Notes: generated from the letters alone by a model not told the origin. DNA of 64,000 nt from Gluconacetobacter diazotrophicus PA1 5 (GCF_000067045.1 NC_010125.1:522001-586000); one strand, 5' to 3'; positions 17,810 through 28,866 are shown, numbered from the stretch's first letter. Translations and numbers: made by a program.

Positions 17810-20038
17810 ATGAATGCTGCCCGGAACGACTGTACCTACACCCTTCCATCGGGGACCGAAGACCTGCTTGCCGGAACCTGTCCCGATCCGTTCTCCATCC
17901 TGGGGCGGCACCCGCATGGCCGCGTGGACATCGTCCGCGCCTTCTGCCCCGACGCGCGGGGGGTGCGGCTGGTGGTGCAGCGCCCGCGCTCGGGCCCGGC
18001 CGAACGCCCCATGCGCCTGGTCGACGACCGGGGCCTGTATGTCGGCACCGTCCCCGCCGGGGCGCGCTACCGGCTGAAGATCGGCTGGGCCGACGGGTGG
18101 GAGGAGATCGACGATCCGTATTCCTTCGGGCTGCTGCTGGGCGATCTGGACCTGCATCTGTTCACCCAGGGCCTGCATCGCGACCTGGATCGCGTGATGG
18201 GCGCGCAGGCCATGACCGTGGACGGCGTGGCCGGGGTGCGTTTCGCGGTCTGGGCGCCCAATGCCTTCCGCGTCTCGGTGATCGGCGACTTCAATGTGTG
18301 GGACGGCCGCCGCCATCCGATGCGCCTGCGCCATGCCGCCGGGATCTGGGAACTGTTCATTCCCGGCATCGGCCCCGGCGAGCGCTACAAGTATGAAATC
18401 CTGGATGCCGAACGCCGCCTGCTGCCGCCCAAGGCCGACCCGATGGCGCTGGCGGCGGAACAGCCGCCCGCCACGGCCTCGGTCGTGGCCGATCCCACGC
18501 CGTTCGAATGGACCGACGCCGCCTGGATGGAAAACCGCCAGGACCGGCAAGGCATCACCGCCCCGCTGTCGATCTACGAAGTCCATGCCGCGTCATGGCG
18601 CCGTCCGGAGGGCGACCCGCAGGGCATCATGCACTGGGACCGGCTGGAGCGGGAACTGATCCCCTACGTGGTGGAAATGGGGTTCAGCCATATCGAGCTG
18701 ATGCCCATCATGGAACATCCCTTCGACGGGTCCTGGGGGTACCAGACGCTGGGGCTGTACGCGCCCTCGGCGCGCTTCGGCTCGCCCCGGCAGTTCGCCT
18801 CGTTCGTGAATGCCTGCCACAATGCGGGGCTGGGGGTGATCCTGGACTGGGTGCCGGCGCATTTTCCCTCCGACGCGCATGGCCTGGCCCTGTTCGATGG
18901 GTCTTTCCTGTACGAGCACCAGGATCGGCGTGAAGGATTCCATCCCGACTGGAACACGCTGATCTACAATTTCGGCCGGCACGAAATCCGCGGTTTCCTG
19001 ATCGGCAGCGCCCTGATGTGGCTGCGGCGCTATCATATCGACGGGCTGCGGGTCGATGCCGTGGCCTCGATGCTCTATCGCGACTACAGCCGGCGCGAGG
19101 GGGAATGGATCTCGAACATCCATGGCGGGCGCGAAAACCTGGAAGCGATCGCGTTCCTTCGCGGCCTGAACACCACGATCGCGGAACTCTGCCCCTCGGC
19201 GGTCATGATGGCGGAGGAATCGACGGCCTGGCCCGGCGTCAGCCAGCCGGTCGTCGATGGCGGGCTGGGCTTTTCCTACAAATGGAACATGGGCTGGATG
19301 CACGACACGCTGGCCTACATGTCGCGCGACCCGATCTGGCGGCGCTATCACCATTCCGAAATCATGTTCGGCCTGCACTACGCTTTTTCGGAACGATTCG
19401 TGCTGCCCCTGTCGCATGACGAGGTCGTGCACGGCAAGGGCTCGCTGATCGCGCGCATGCCCGGTGACGAATGGCGCAAGCATGCCGGTCTGCGCGCCTA
19501 TTTCGCCTTCATGTGGGCCCATCCGGGCAAGAAGCTGCTGTTCATGGGCGGCGAACTGGCCCAGCCGCACGAATGGCATGCCGATGGCGAACTGGCCTGG
19601 TACGGTCTGGCGCAGCCGCTGGTCCAGGGGGTGCAGACCCTGGTCCGCGACGTCAACCGGCTGTATGCCGCCTATCCCGCCCTGCATCGTGCCGACTGCA
19701 CGCCCGACGGCTTCGCCTGGGTGATCGGCGACGACAGCGACAACGCCGTCTTCGCCTGGCTGCGCATGGCACCGGGCGTCGCCCCGGTGCTGGTGGTGTG
19801 CAACATGACGCCGATACCCCGCCCGCTATATCGCGTCGGCGTGCCGTGCGGCGGATACTGGCGCGAACTGCTGAATACCGATGCCGGAGAGTACGCGGGT
19901 TCGGGCATGGGCAACGGCGGCGGCGCGCAGGCCCTGCCCGAGCCGTCGCATGGCTACGACCAGTCCTGCGTGCTGGTCCTGCCGCCCCTGGCGGTGCTGT
20001 ACCTCTCGCCCGAATCCTTTGGCGGGGGCTGGGCATGA
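17810..20038 (+). CDS. glgB: 1,4-alpha-glucan branching enzyme
   Basis: 742 residues, GH13_9. Two N-terminal carbohydrate-binding beta domains ([12 protein letters not shown] near residue 25; [20 protein letters not shown]) precede the catalytic barrel. The nucleophile lies in [18 protein letters not shown] (about 410), the acid/base in [12 protein letters not shown] (about 467) and the third carboxylate in [15 protein letters not shown] (about 536). It cleaves alpha-1,4 chains and re-attaches them through alpha-1,6 bonds. The ATG at 17810 gives the usual N terminus; one 12 codons upstream is in frame. Its stop overlaps the glgX start (ATGA). Confidence 0.97.
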   Translation: MNAARNDCTYTLPSGTEDLLAGTCPDPFSILGRHPHGRVDIVRAFCPDARGVRLVVQRPRSGPAERPMRLVDDRGLYVGTVPAGARYRLKIGWADGWEEIDDPYSFGLLLGDLDLHLFTQGLHRDLDRVMGAQAMTVDGVAGVRFAVWAPNAFRVSVIGDFNVWDGRRHPMRLRHAAGIWELFIPGIGPGERYKYEILDAERRLLPPKADPMALAAEQPPATASVVADPTPFEWTDAAWMENRQDRQGITAPLSIYEVHAASWRRPEGDPQGIMHWDRLERELIPYVVEMGFSHIELMPIMEHPFDGSWGYQTLGLYAPSARFGSPRQFASFVNACHNAGLGVILDWVPAHFPSDAHGLALFDGSFLYEHQDRREGFHPDWNTLIYNFGRHEIRGFLIGSALMWLRRYHIDGLRVDAVASMLYRDYSRREGEWISNIHGGRENLEAIAFLRGLNTTIAELCPSAVMMAEESTAWPGVSQPVVDGGLGFSYKWNMGWMHDTLAYMSRDPIWRRYHHSEIMFGLHYAFSERFVLPLSHDEVVHGKGSLIARMPGDEWRKHAGLRAYFAFMWAHPGKKLLFMGGELAQPHEWHADGELAWYGLAQPLVQGVQTLVRDVNRLYAAYPALHRADCTPDGFAWVIGDDSDNAVFAWLRMAPGVAPVLVVCNMTPIPRPLYRVGVPCGGYWRELLNTDAGEYAGSGMGNGGGAQALPEPSHGYDQSCVLVLPPLAVLYLSPESFGGGWA

Positions 20039-22161
20039 TGCGCTTCCCCACCCGGCTGATGCCGGGGGCGGACACGCCGCTGGGTGCGAGCTGGGACGGG
20101 CTGGGCGTCAATTTCGCGGTCTTCTCCGCCAACGCGCTGCGGATCGACCTGTGCATCTTCGATCCCTCGGGCCGGCGGGAAATCGCGCGGTTCGAACTGC
20201 CCGAACGCACCGATGAAGTCTGGCACGGCTACCTGCCCGACGCGCGGCCCGGACTGTTGTACGGCTATCGCGCCTATGGTCCGTACGAACCGCTGCGCGG
20301 TCATCGCTTCAATCCGCACAAGCTGCTGGTCGATCCCTATGCCCGCGCGCTGCACGGGCAACTGAGCTGGTCGGATTCGCTGTTCGGCTACCGCATCAGC
20401 TCGCCGCGCGGCGACCTGTCGATCGACCGGCGCGACAGTGCCCCCGCCATGCCGAAAAGCGTCGTGACCAACGACGCCTTCAACTGGGGCGACGACCGGC
20501 TGCCGCGCGTGCCGTGGGACCGCACCGTGATCATGGAAGCCCACCTGCGCGGGCTGTCGATGCGCCGCAGCGAACTGACCCCGGTCGAACGCGGTACCTT
20601 CCGCGCCCTGGCCGACCCGCAACTGATCGACCATCTGCTGCGCCTGGGCATCACCACGCTGGAACTGATGCCCGTCCACGCCTTCGTCAAGGACCGGTTC
20701 CTGCTGGAGAGGGGCCTGACGAACTACTGGGGCTACAATACGCTGGCCTTCTTCGCGCCCCATGCCGGCTACCTGGCCGAAGGCTCGCCGCACGAGGTCC
20801 GCACCGCCATCCGCCGCCTGCACGCGGCGGGGATCGAAGTGGTGCTGGACGTCGTCTACAATCATACGTGCGAAGGCAACGAACTGGGTCCCACCCTGTG
20901 CTATCGCGGCCTGGACAACGCCGTCTATTACCGTCTGGTGCCCGAGGACGAGCGGCACCTGATCAACGATACCGGCTGCGGCAACACGCTGAACCTGTCC
21001 CATCCCAGGGTCTTGCAGATGGTCATGGATTCGCTGCGGCACTGGGCGGTCGATTTCCATGTCGACGGCTTCCGCTTCGACCTGTGTTCCACCCTGGGGC
21101 GCGAAAGCTATGGCTTCGACCAGGCCTGCGGCTTCTTCGACGTGCTGCGCCAGGACCCGGTCCTGTCGAAGCTGAAACTGATCGCCGAACCCTGGGACCC
21201 GGGGCCGGGCGGCTATCAGCTGGGCAACCATCCGCCGGGTTTCGCCGAATGGAACGACCGGTTCCGCGACACGGTGCGGCGGTTCTGGCGCGGTGATTCG
21301 CTGCAGCGCGGCGACATGGCGGCGCGACTCAGCGGCTCGGGCGATATCTTCGACCGGCGCGGGCGGCGGCCCTGGGCCTCGCTGAATTTCGTGACGTCGC
21401 ATGACGGCTTCACCCTGACGGACGTCGTCAGCTATGCCGAACGCCATAACGAGGCGAACGGCGAAGGCGGACAGGACGGCCATTCCGATAATTACAGCTC
21501 CGGCTGGGGGGTCGAGGGCCCGACCGACGATCCGGCATCCTCGCCGTGCGCGACCGGGTGCGTGGCGCCATGCTGGCCACGCTGTTCCTGTCGCAGGGGA
21601 CGCCGATGCTGCTGGCCGGCGACGAATTCGTGCCAGACGCAGGACGGCAACAACAATGCCTACTGCCAGGACAACGCGACCGCCTGGCTGGACTGGTCCC
21701 TGGCCGACAGCCAGGCCGGACGCTCGCTGGTCGCGTACGTGGCGCGGCTGGCCGCCCTGCGCCGGGCCTATCCCTCGGTGCGCTGGCGCACCTACCTGTA
21801 TGGCCGTCGCGAAAGCCAGCCCGGCCTGACCGACCTCGCCTGGTACGGCCCCGACGGCGTGCCGATGACGCAGGACGCCTGGAACGACGACCATGGCCGC
21901 GTCCTGGGCGTGCTGCGGTCCTGCGCCGATACCTGGAACGGCACCGACACCACCTATCTGCTGATGAACCCGGGGGGCGAGGACGCGGACTGCACCCTGC
22001 CGCCGGTCGCGGGCAGCTGGGCCCTGCTGCTGGACAGTGCCAATCCCTCGGCCACGACCGGCCCGGGACAGCCCGGCGGGGGGGCGGAAGCCGCGATGCA
22101 CTGGACGGTTCCCGCCCATAGCGTCGTCCTGCTGGCCTTCACCCCGCGATCGGACAGATGA
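20035..22161 (+). CDS. glgX: Glycogen debranching enzyme GlgX, with an internal out-of-frame segment
   Basis: 708 residues, GH13_11. It starts [19 protein letters not shown]. Catalytic regions are [14 protein letters not shown] (about 343), [10 protein letters not shown] (about 383) and [11 protein letters not shown] (about 455). It removes alpha-1,6-linked short chains left by phosphorylase. From about residue 500 to 534 the reading is abnormal: cysteine-rich [17 protein letters not shown] replaces the family sequence. The normal text, [20 protein letters not shown] then LAGDEF, is present in frame +3 at 21546-21629. One base is missing near 21532 and one extra base lies near 21631, so the frame returns at [14 protein letters not shown]. 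Either the protein is damaged in a conserved loop or the sequence holds two errors. Confidence 0.88.
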   Translation: MMRFPTRLMPGADTPLGASWDGLGVNFAVFSANALRIDLCIFDPSGRREIARFELPERTDEVWHGYLPDARPGLLYGYRAYGPYEPLRGHRFNPHKLLVDPYARALHGQLSWSDSLFGYRISSPRGDLSIDRRDSAPAMPKSVVTNDAFNWGDDRLPRVPWDRTVIMEAHLRGLSMRRSELTPVERGTFRALADPQLIDHLLRLGITTLELMPVHAFVKDRFLLERGLTNYWGYNTLAFFAPHAGYLAEGSPHEVRTAIRRLHAAGIEVVLDVVYNHTCEGNELGPTLCYRGLDNAVYYRLVPEDERHLINDTGCGNTLNLSHPRVLQMVMDSLRHWAVDFHVDGFRFDLCSTLGRESYGFDQACGFFDVLRQDPVLSKLKLIAEPWDPGPGGYQLGNHPPGFAEWNDRFRDTVRRFWRGDSLQRGDMAARLSGSGDIFDRRGRRPWASLNFVTSHDGFTLTDVVSYAERHNEANGEGGQDGHSDNYSSGWGVEGPTDDPASSPCATGCVAPCWPRCSCRRGRRCCWPATNSCQTQDGNNNAYCQDNATAWLDWSLADSQAGRSLVAYVARLAALRRAYPSVRWRTYLYGRRESQPGLTDLAWYGPDGVPMTQDAWNDDHGRVLGVLRSCADTWNGTDTTYLLMNPGGEDADCTLPPVAGSWALLLDSANPSATTGPGQPGGGAEAAMHWTVPAHSVVLLAFTPRSDR

Positions 22162-22173
22162 AGGGACCCGCCC

Positions 22174-23970
22174 ATGCGCACGACCCACGCCTTTGCCTGC
22201 ACGTTCGGCGCCACGATGATCACGCCGCACCAGACGCGTTTCCGCCTGTGGGCGCCATCGTGCGACACGGTCGACCTGGAAATCGAGGGTGCGGCGCCGA
22301 TCGCCATGACTCGCCAGCCCGATGGCGCGTTTGAAATCGTCGCTCCGTGCGGCGCGGGCGCGCGCTACCGCTATCGCGTGCGGCCCGACCTCGCGGTGGC
22401 CGATCCCGCCTCGCGCGCGCAGCCGGATGACGTGTTCGGCCCCAGCATGGTAGTCGATCCCCGCGCCTATGCCTGGACGGTCAACGACTGGTGCGGCATG
22501 CCGTGGGAACGGACGGTCATCTACGAAATCCATGTCGGCATCGCCGGCGGGTTCCAGGGCGTGCGCGCCCGGCTGTCGCAACTGGCGGCGCTCGGCATCA
22601 CCGCCGTCCAGTTGATGCCGCTGTCGGAATTTCCCGGCGGGCGGAACTGGGGGTATGACGGCGTGCTGCCCTACGCCCCGGAATCGTCCTACGGCACGCC
22701 GGAGGACCTGAAGGCGCTGATCGACCACGCCCATGGGCTGGGGATGATGGTCTTCCTCGATGTGGTCTATAATCATTTCGGACCGGACGGTAATTTCCTG
22801 TCGGCCTACGCGGCCCCGTTCTTCCGGTCCGACCGGCCCACGCCCTGGGGCGAGGCCATCGATTTCCGCCAGCCGGCGGTGCGCACCTACTTCACCGAAA
22901 ATGCCTTGTACTGGCTGATGGAATACCGGTTCGACGGTCTGCGTCTGGACGCGGTGCACGCCATTGCCGACCGTGACTGGCTGGTCGAGCTGGCGGCGCG
23001 GGTCCGTGCCCGCACCGAAGCCGGGCGGCACGTCCATCTGATCCTGGAAAACGAAAACAACGATGCCGGCCTGCTGCAGTCGGGCTTCGACGCGCAATGG
23101 AACGATGACGGCCATAACGCGCTGCATGTTCTGCTGACCGGTGAGGATGAAGGATATTACAGGAATTTTTCCGACGACCCGACCGCCCATCTGGCACGGG
23201 TTCTCGGCCAGGGCTTCGCGTTCCAGGGCGAGGTGTTTCCCACGCTCAAGCGGCCGCGCGGCATGCCGTCGGGCAGCCTGCCGCCCAGCGCCTTCATCCT
23301 GTTCCTGCAGAATCACGACCAGATCGGCAATCGCGCGCTGGGCGACCGGCTGACGGTCCTGGCCGATCCGCGTGCCCTGCGCGCGGCCTATGGCCTGCTG
23401 CTGCTGTCGCCGCAGATTCCGCTGCTGTTCATGGGCGAGGAATGGGGGTCGCGCCGGCCGTTCCTGTTCTTCACCAGCCATTCGCCCCATCTGGGGCAGA
23501 TCGTGCGCGATGGCCGCCGCCGCGAATTCGCCGCCTTCGCCCATTTCAGCGATCCCGCGCGGCGGGAACAGATTCCCGATCCCAACCAGCCCGAAACCTT
23601 CGCCGCCTCGGTCCCGAACGCGCGCGAGGCCGCCGGACCCGCCGGACGCGGCTGGCAGGACCTGTTCGCGACCCTGCTGCGGCTGCGGCGGCACCATGTC
23701 GTACCGCGCCTGCGCGGCGCGCGGGGGCTGGGCGCGCAGCCGATCGGCCCCGCCGCCGTGGCGGCGCGCTGGCGCATGGGCGACGGCGCGGTGCTGGCGA
23801 TCGCGCTCAATCTGGGCGAGGGCGTGGTGCCCCTGCCGGACTGGGTCGCCGGCACCGTGCTGTTCGACGGTTCGCCCGCCGATGGTTCGCCCGCCACGCC
23901 GGCGCCGCCCCAGCGCGATCTCGACCCGTACAGCGTGACCGTCCGCCTTCTTGAGGTCGCCCATGGATGA
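22174..23970 (+). CDS. treZ: Malto-oligosyltrehalose trehalohydrolase
   Basis: 598 residues, GH13_10. An N-terminal beta-sandwich (TRFRLWAPSCDTVDLEIEG) precedes the barrel with WERTVIYEIHVG and VFLDVVYNHFGPDGNFL. The nucleophile is in FDGLRLDAVHAI (about 253), the acid/base in LILENENNDAG (about 291) and the third carboxylate in LQNHDQIGNRA (about 380). It releases free trehalose from maltooligosyl trehalose made by TreY. It lies 12 bases after glgX and overlaps malQ by eight bases. Confidence 0.95.
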   Translation: MRTTHAFACTFGATMITPHQTRFRLWAPSCDTVDLEIEGAAPIAMTRQPDGAFEIVAPCGAGARYRYRVRPDLAVADPASRAQPDDVFGPSMVVDPRAYAWTVNDWCGMPWERTVIYEIHVGIAGGFQGVRARLSQLAALGITAVQLMPLSEFPGGRNWGYDGVLPYAPESSYGTPEDLKALIDHAHGLGMMVFLDVVYNHFGPDGNFLSAYAAPFFRSDRPTPWGEAIDFRQPAVRTYFTENALYWLMEYRFDGLRLDAVHAIADRDWLVELAARVRARTEAGRHVHLILENENNDAGLLQSGFDAQWNDDGHNALHVLLTGEDEGYYRNFSDDPTAHLARVLGQGFAFQGEVFPTLKRPRGMPSGSLPPSAFILFLQNHDQIGNRALGDRLTVLADPRALRAAYGLLLLSPQIPLLFMGEEWGSRRPFLFFTSHSPHLGQIVRDGRRREFAAFAHFSDPARREQIPDPNQPETFAASVPNAREAAGPAGRGWQDLFATLLRLRRHHVVPRLRGARGLGAQPIGPAAVAARWRMGDGAVLAIALNLGEGVVPLPDWVAGTVLFDGSPADGSPATPAPPQRDLDPYSVTVRLLEVAHG

Positions 23971-26056
23971 CCGATCGCTTCGTACCCGGGCGCGCCGGGC
24001 GGGGCTGGCGACATCGTGGCGGGATACCGGCGGCACGCTGCACCGCGTCGGCGTCGACAGCCTGCGCAGCCTGCTGCGCGTGCTGGAGGGCGGTCCCGCC
24101 ATCCGGGCCGGCCTGCCGCCGATGGTGGTGGGCCAGGCCGGCATCCGGACGCCCCTGACGCTGGCGTCCCGGGCGGACCATCCGTCCTTCCACCTGGAGT
24201 GCGAGGACGGGACGATCGTCACCGGCCGCGCCACCCGCGCGCGGGACGGCCACCTGACGCTGCCGCCTGTCCACCAGGTCGGCTACCATGTGCTGGATAT
24301 CGGGGGCGTGCGCGCCGTGCTCGCCATCGCGCCGTCCTGCTGCCACACGGTGGCCGAGGCGATGCAGGACGGGCGGGCATGGGGCCTGGCGGCGCAGATC
24401 TACGGCCTGCACGCGCCGCATGACGGCGGGATCGGCCATTTCGGCGCATTGGCCGACCTGGCGACGCAGGCGGCCGCGGTCGGTGCCGATGCGCTGGCGA
24501 TCAGCCCGGTCCACGCCATGTTCGCTGCCCGGCCCACGCAATACAGCCCCTATTCGCCGTCCAGCCGGCTGTTCCTGAACGTGCTGCTGGCGGACATGCG
24601 CTGCTGGTTCCGGGCCCACGAAATCGGGCAGGTCCAGCGCCGGCTGCGCATTGCCCCCTCGGCGCTGCTGGCGCTGGAAAACGCGCCGCTGATCGACTGG
24701 CCCCATGCGGCGGCGTTGCGGATGCAGATGCTGCGCGGCCTGTATGACGATTGCATCCGTGCCGCGCCGCCGGCGGAAATGATGGCCTTCGTCGCCGCCC
24801 AGGGGCGCGCGCTGCACTGCCATGCGGTGTTCGAGGCGCTGCATGCCCATCAGCTTGGCCGTGGGCCGCGCGGCGGCAACTGGCGCATGTGGCCCACCGC
24901 GATCCGCAATCCCGACAGTCCCGAGGTCGCCCGCTTCGCCGACGAACGCCAGAACGAGGTCGGATTCCACCTTTTCCTGCAATGGCTGGCGGCGCGCAGC
25001 CTGGACCGCGCGGACAAGGCCGCGGGCAAGGCCGGGATGAAGATCGGCCTGATCGCCGACCTGGCGATCGGGACCGACCCCGCCGGCAGCCAGTGCTGGA
25101 CGAACCAGGACGATTTCCTGATCGGCGCTTCGGTGGGCGCCCCGCCGGACCCGCTGGGCCCGCTGGGGCAGAACTGGGGCCTGACCACCTTTTCCCCCGC
25201 CGGGCTGCACGCGCACGGTTATCGCGCCTTCATCGACACGCTGCGCGCCGCCATGGCGCGCCAGGGTGGCGCGGACGCACGCGGCGCGGATGCGCAGCGC
25301 GGCGGCGGAGTGCGGATCGACCACGTGATGGGCCTGGAGCGGCTGTGGATCATCCCGGATGGTGCCTCGGCCACGGATGGCGCGTACCTGTCCTTTCCGC
25401 GCCAGGACCTGATGCGTCTGGTGGCGCTGGAATCGCGCCGGCACGGTTCGGTGGTGATCGGCGAGGATCTGGGCACCGTCTCGCCGGGGTTTCGCGGCCA
25501 GGCGGCGCGGCGCGCGATCATGGGCATGAACGTGCTGTGGTTCGAACGCGGGCCGGACGGCGCGTTCCTGCCGCCGGACAAGTGGGGGCGCAACGCCGTG
25601 GCCATGACGACGACCCACGACCTGCCCACCGTGGCCGGCTGGTGGCAGGGCAGGGATATCGGCTGGCGCAAGACCCTGCGGCAATTGCCGAAGGGCACGA
25701 AGGCCGAGGACGCGCTGGCGGCGCGCGACCATGACCGTGCCGCCCTGTGGGACGCGCTGCGTGCTCCACAAGGCGCCCCGTCCGACGCGCCGGTGCCCCC
25801 GCCGACCCCGGACGGCGCGGCCCTGGTGGCCGACGCGGCGGTGGGCTTCGTCGGCGCCACGGCGTCCCCCCTGGCGATCCTGCCGCTGGAAGACGTGCTG
25901 GGCCTGCCCGAGCAGCCCAACCTGCCGGGTACGATCTCGGGCCACCCCAACTGGCAGCGCCGCTATCCCGCCGGGCGGGACCTGCTGGCCCAGCCGGATG
26001 CCGCCCGCCGGCTGGCCCTGCTGCGCGACGCCCGGCGTACACCCTCCACCCCATGA
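23963..26056 (+). CDS. malQ: 4-alpha-glucanotransferase (amylomaltase)
   Basis: 697 residues, GH77. Conserved blocks are QIYGLHAPHDGGIGHFGALA, YSPYSPSSRLFLN, GLIADLAIGTDPAGS, the nucleophile block VRIDHVMGLERLWIIP (about 450), acid/base VVIGEDLGTVSPGFR (about 500) and TTTHDLPTVAGWW (about 552). It moves maltodextrin segments between chains, so short products of debranching can be lengthened again for TreY or GlgB. The ATG at 23963 lies inside the treZ 3' end, and the stop overlaps the treY ATG (ATGA). Confidence 0.94.
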   Translation: MDDRSLRTRARRAGLATSWRDTGGTLHRVGVDSLRSLLRVLEGGPAIRAGLPPMVVGQAGIRTPLTLASRADHPSFHLECEDGTIVTGRATRARDGHLTLPPVHQVGYHVLDIGGVRAVLAIAPSCCHTVAEAMQDGRAWGLAAQIYGLHAPHDGGIGHFGALADLATQAAAVGADALAISPVHAMFAARPTQYSPYSPSSRLFLNVLLADMRCWFRAHEIGQVQRRLRIAPSALLALENAPLIDWPHAAALRMQMLRGLYDDCIRAAPPAEMMAFVAAQGRALHCHAVFEALHAHQLGRGPRGGNWRMWPTAIRNPDSPEVARFADERQNEVGFHLFLQWLAARSLDRADKAAGKAGMKIGLIADLAIGTDPAGSQCWTNQDDFLIGASVGAPPDPLGPLGQNWGLTTFSPAGLHAHGYRAFIDTLRAAMARQGGADARGADAQRGGGVRIDHVMGLERLWIIPDGASATDGAYLSFPRQDLMRLVALESRRHGSVVIGEDLGTVSPGFRGQAARRAIMGMNVLWFERGPDGAFLPPDKWGRNAVAMTTTHDLPTVAGWWQGRDIGWRKTLRQLPKGTKAEDALAARDHDRAALWDALRAPQGAPSDAPVPPPTPDGAALVADAAVGFVGATASPLAILPLEDVLGLPEQPNLPGTISGHPNWQRRYPAGRDLLAQPDAARRLALLRDARRTPSTP

Positions 26057-28827
26057 CGACGGATCCTGCCATGTTGGGCCCGCGCGCGACCGTCCGCCTG
26101 CAGTTCCATGCCGGTTTCACCCTGGATGACGCGGCGGCGCGGGTCGATTATTTCGCCGACCTGGGCATCAGCCATATCTACGCCTCGCCGCTTCTGGCTG
26201 CCCGGCCGGGGTCCACCCATGGCTATGACACGCTCGATTTCGGCCGGGTGAATCCCGAACTCGGCGGGTACGACGCGCTGGTCCGCCTGGTGGCGCGGCT
26301 GCGCGCGCGCGGCATGGGGCTGATCCTGGACATCGTGCCCAACCACATGGCGGTGGGCGGCAGCGGCAATGCGTGGTGGGAGGATGTGCTGGCCTGGGGC
26401 CGCGCCAGCCGGCACGCGCACATGTTCGACATCGACTGGACCCCGCCGGACGAGACGCTGCGCGACCGCGTGCTGGTGCCCTTCCTGGCCGCGCCGTACG
26501 GTGACTGCCTGGCCAAGGGCGAACTGGTCCTGCGCCATGACGCGCAGGACGGGCGCTTCGCCTGCTGGCATTACGAGCACTGCTTCCCGATCTGTCCCAG
26601 CCACTACCCCGACCTGTTCGATGCGGACGACGTGCCGCCCCCGGTCGCCGGCGTGCTGGACATGCTGCGCGGCGCCCCGCCCGATGCCGCGGCGGCCTGG
26701 CTGCACGTCCTGGCGGACTGGGCGCGCACGCCCGAAGGCGCCACCGCCATCGACCGCGCGCTGGCGCGCTTCGTCCCCGCTACCGGGGCGGGACGCGCCC
26801 GGCTGCACGCCCTGCTGGACCGGCAGCATTATCGACTGGCGTGGTGGCGCACGGCGGGCGACATCATCAACTGGCGCCGGTTCTTCGACATCACCGGCCT
26901 GGCGGGCGTATGCGTCGAACATCCCGATGTGTTCGACGCGGTGCATGGCACGGTCATCGCGCTGTATGCGCAGGGGCTGATCGACGGCATGCGTGTCGAT
27001 CATATCGACGGGCTGGCCCGCCCCGGTGCCTATTGCGCGCGGCTGCGTCACGCCCTGGCGACGGTGGAGGCCCAGCGGCCGGCCGGTCTGCCGCCAGGAC
27101 CCGCGCTCTACGTGGAAAAGATCCTGGCCGCCGGCGAAACCCTGCCCGCCGGCTGGGGCGTGGACGGCACCACGGGCTATGACTTCCTGGAACAGGTGGA
27201 CCTGCTGCTGCACGACCAGCGGGGCGAGGGCGCGCTGGACGACCTGTGGGTCTGGGGCGCGGGGGGGGCGACCTCGTTCGATGCCGAACAGCGGGCGGCG
27301 CGCGGCATGATCCTGGACCACGCGCTGGGTGCCGACCTGGCGCGGCTGGTCCATGTGCTGGCCGGGCTGGCTCGGCGCGACCCGGCGGCATGCGATTTCA
27401 CGCCCGCCGCGCTGGCGCGGGTCCTGCGGCGCATCCTGGCGGAATTTCCCGTCTATCGTTCCTATGCCGCCGACGGGCCGCCCCCGGCCGGCACGGGCAA
27501 TCGCGTCCTGCACGATTCCTGCCGGGCGGCGCGGGCGGGGCTGGCGCCGTCGCAGATGCCGGTGCTGGCGTGGCTGGAACGGCAGTTCGGCGCCGCCGGC
27601 CGGCCGGCGGCGGGCGAGGCGATCACGTGTTTCGAACACCTGACCGCCCCCCTGGCCGCCAAGGCGGTCGAGGACACGTCCTTCTATCGCTATGGCCGCC
27701 TGCTCTCGCGCAATGATGTCGGCACCCATCCGGGCCACTTCGCGGGAACCGTCGCCGCCTTCCACGCCGCCAACACCGTGCGGCGGCGGGACTGGCCCCG
27801 GGCGATGCTGGCGACGGCCACCCACGACCACAAGCGCGGCGAGGATGCCCGCGCCCGCCTGGCCGTCCTGTCGGAATGCGGGCGGGAATGGGCGCGCATC
27901 GCGACGGGATGGAGCGCCCATAACGCCCCCCTGCGCGCTTCCATATCGGGGGCCGGCGCGCCCGACCGGGCGGACGAACTGATCCTGTACCAGGCGCTGA
28001 TCGGCGCCTGGCCGATGACCGATGCGCCGCCGCACGGCAAGGAAGCGGCCGATTTCCGCGACCGCATGGCCGCCTGGCAGCTCAAGGCCCTGCGCGAGGC
28101 CAAGCGCCACACAAGCTGGACCGACCCCGACACGGCGTATGAGGATGCGTGCCGTACCTTCCTCGACGCCATCCTGTCCCCCGATCCGTCGAACGCCTTC
28201 CTGCCGATGCTGGACGGGTTCATCGGCCGGATCGCGCCCGCAGGGGCGTTGAACGGGCTGGCCCAGACGGCCCTGCGCCTGACCGGCCCCGGCATGCCCG
28301 ACCTGTATCAGGGGTGCGAGTTCTGGGATCTCAGCCTGGTCGACCCCGACAATCGCCGCCCGGTCGATTTCGATGCCCGCACCCGGGCGCTGGCAGCGGT
28401 GACGGCGGGCGAGGCGGATTGCGCGTCGCTTGCCCCGCTCTGGCGCGACGGCCGCGTGAAACAGGCCCTGATCGGCGCGGTGCTGCGTTTCAGGGCCAGC
28501 GACCCCGCCCTGTTCATCGAGGGCGCCTATCGGCCCGTCCGGGTGACCGGCGGCCGCCGGCGGAATCTGGTCGCCTTCGCCCGGACGCTGGATCACCGGG
28601 CGATGCTGGTCCTCGTCCCCCGGCTGACCCTGGGCCTGACGCCCAGTCCGGCCGACCTGTCCTGTCCGCCGGGTACCTGGCGCGGCACGGCGCTGGACTG
28701 GGGCGACGCCCCTTCCGGCCCGTGGCGCTCGCTGCTGCGCCCGGGCCGGACCTTCGACACCGCCGCCGTGCGCGAACTGGCCACGCTGGCCGGCGGGATG
28801 CCGCTGGATGTCCTGGTGACCGAATGA
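26053..28827 (+). CDS. treY: Malto-oligosyltrehalose synthase
   Basis: 924 residues, GH13_26. It begins TVRLQFHAGFTLDDAAARVD and continues with YASPLLAARPGSTHGYDTLD and LILDIVPNHMAVGG. Catalytic blocks are DGMRVDHIDGLARP (about 312), YVEKILAAGETLP (about 354) and ATATHDHKRGEDARARL (about 591). The C-terminal part includes GPGMPDLYQGCEFWDLSLVDP. It rearranges the reducing-end bond of maltodextrin to alpha,alpha-1,1, giving maltooligosyl trehalose for TreZ. It is the last gene of the operon; a hairpin separates it from the convergent Rieske gene. Confidence 0.96.
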   Translation: MTTDPAMLGPRATVRLQFHAGFTLDDAAARVDYFADLGISHIYASPLLAARPGSTHGYDTLDFGRVNPELGGYDALVRLVARLRARGMGLILDIVPNHMAVGGSGNAWWEDVLAWGRASRHAHMFDIDWTPPDETLRDRVLVPFLAAPYGDCLAKGELVLRHDAQDGRFACWHYEHCFPICPSHYPDLFDADDVPPPVAGVLDMLRGAPPDAAAAWLHVLADWARTPEGATAIDRALARFVPATGAGRARLHALLDRQHYRLAWWRTAGDIINWRRFFDITGLAGVCVEHPDVFDAVHGTVIALYAQGLIDGMRVDHIDGLARPGAYCARLRHALATVEAQRPAGLPPGPALYVEKILAAGETLPAGWGVDGTTGYDFLEQVDLLLHDQRGEGALDDLWVWGAGGATSFDAEQRAARGMILDHALGADLARLVHVLAGLARRDPAACDFTPAALARVLRRILAEFPVYRSYAADGPPPAGTGNRVLHDSCRAARAGLAPSQMPVLAWLERQFGAAGRPAAGEAITCFEHLTAPLAAKAVEDTSFYRYGRLLSRNDVGTHPGHFAGTVAAFHAANTVRRRDWPRAMLATATHDHKRGEDARARLAVLSECGREWARIATGWSAHNAPLRASISGAGAPDRADELILYQALIGAWPMTDAPPHGKEAADFRDRMAAWQLKALREAKRHTSWTDPDTAYEDACRTFLDAILSPDPSNAFLPMLDGFIGRIAPAGALNGLAQTALRLTGPGMPDLYQGCEFWDLSLVDPDNRRPVDFDARTRALAAVTAGEADCASLAPLWRDGRVKQALIGAVLRFRASDPALFIEGAYRPVRVTGGRRRNLVAFARTLDHRAMLVLVPRLTLGLTPSPADLSCPPGTWRGTALDWGDAPSGPWRSLLRPGRTFDTAAVRELATLAGGMPLDVLVTE

Positions 28828-28835
28828 GGCGGTTT

Positions 28836-28866
28836 TCCCTGTTCCGCGTTTTCTGCAGAACAGGGA
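28836..28866. terminator. Inverted repeat between convergent treY and Rieske gene
   Basis: TCCCTGTTC (28836-28844) and GAACAGGGA (28858-28866) form a 9-bp stem with a 13-base loop, in the 43-base gap between convergent stops. The T-tract is poor on both strands; it could act as a weak bidirectional terminator. Confidence 0.4.

Noticed and set aside
19954-24234. A 1426-codon open frame on the minus strand opposite glgX, treZ and malQ
   Set aside because: It is antisense to genes with clear catalytic motifs, its translation is Arg/Gly/Pro/His-rich low-complexity text and it has no family signature. Long antisense frames are expected at this GC content.
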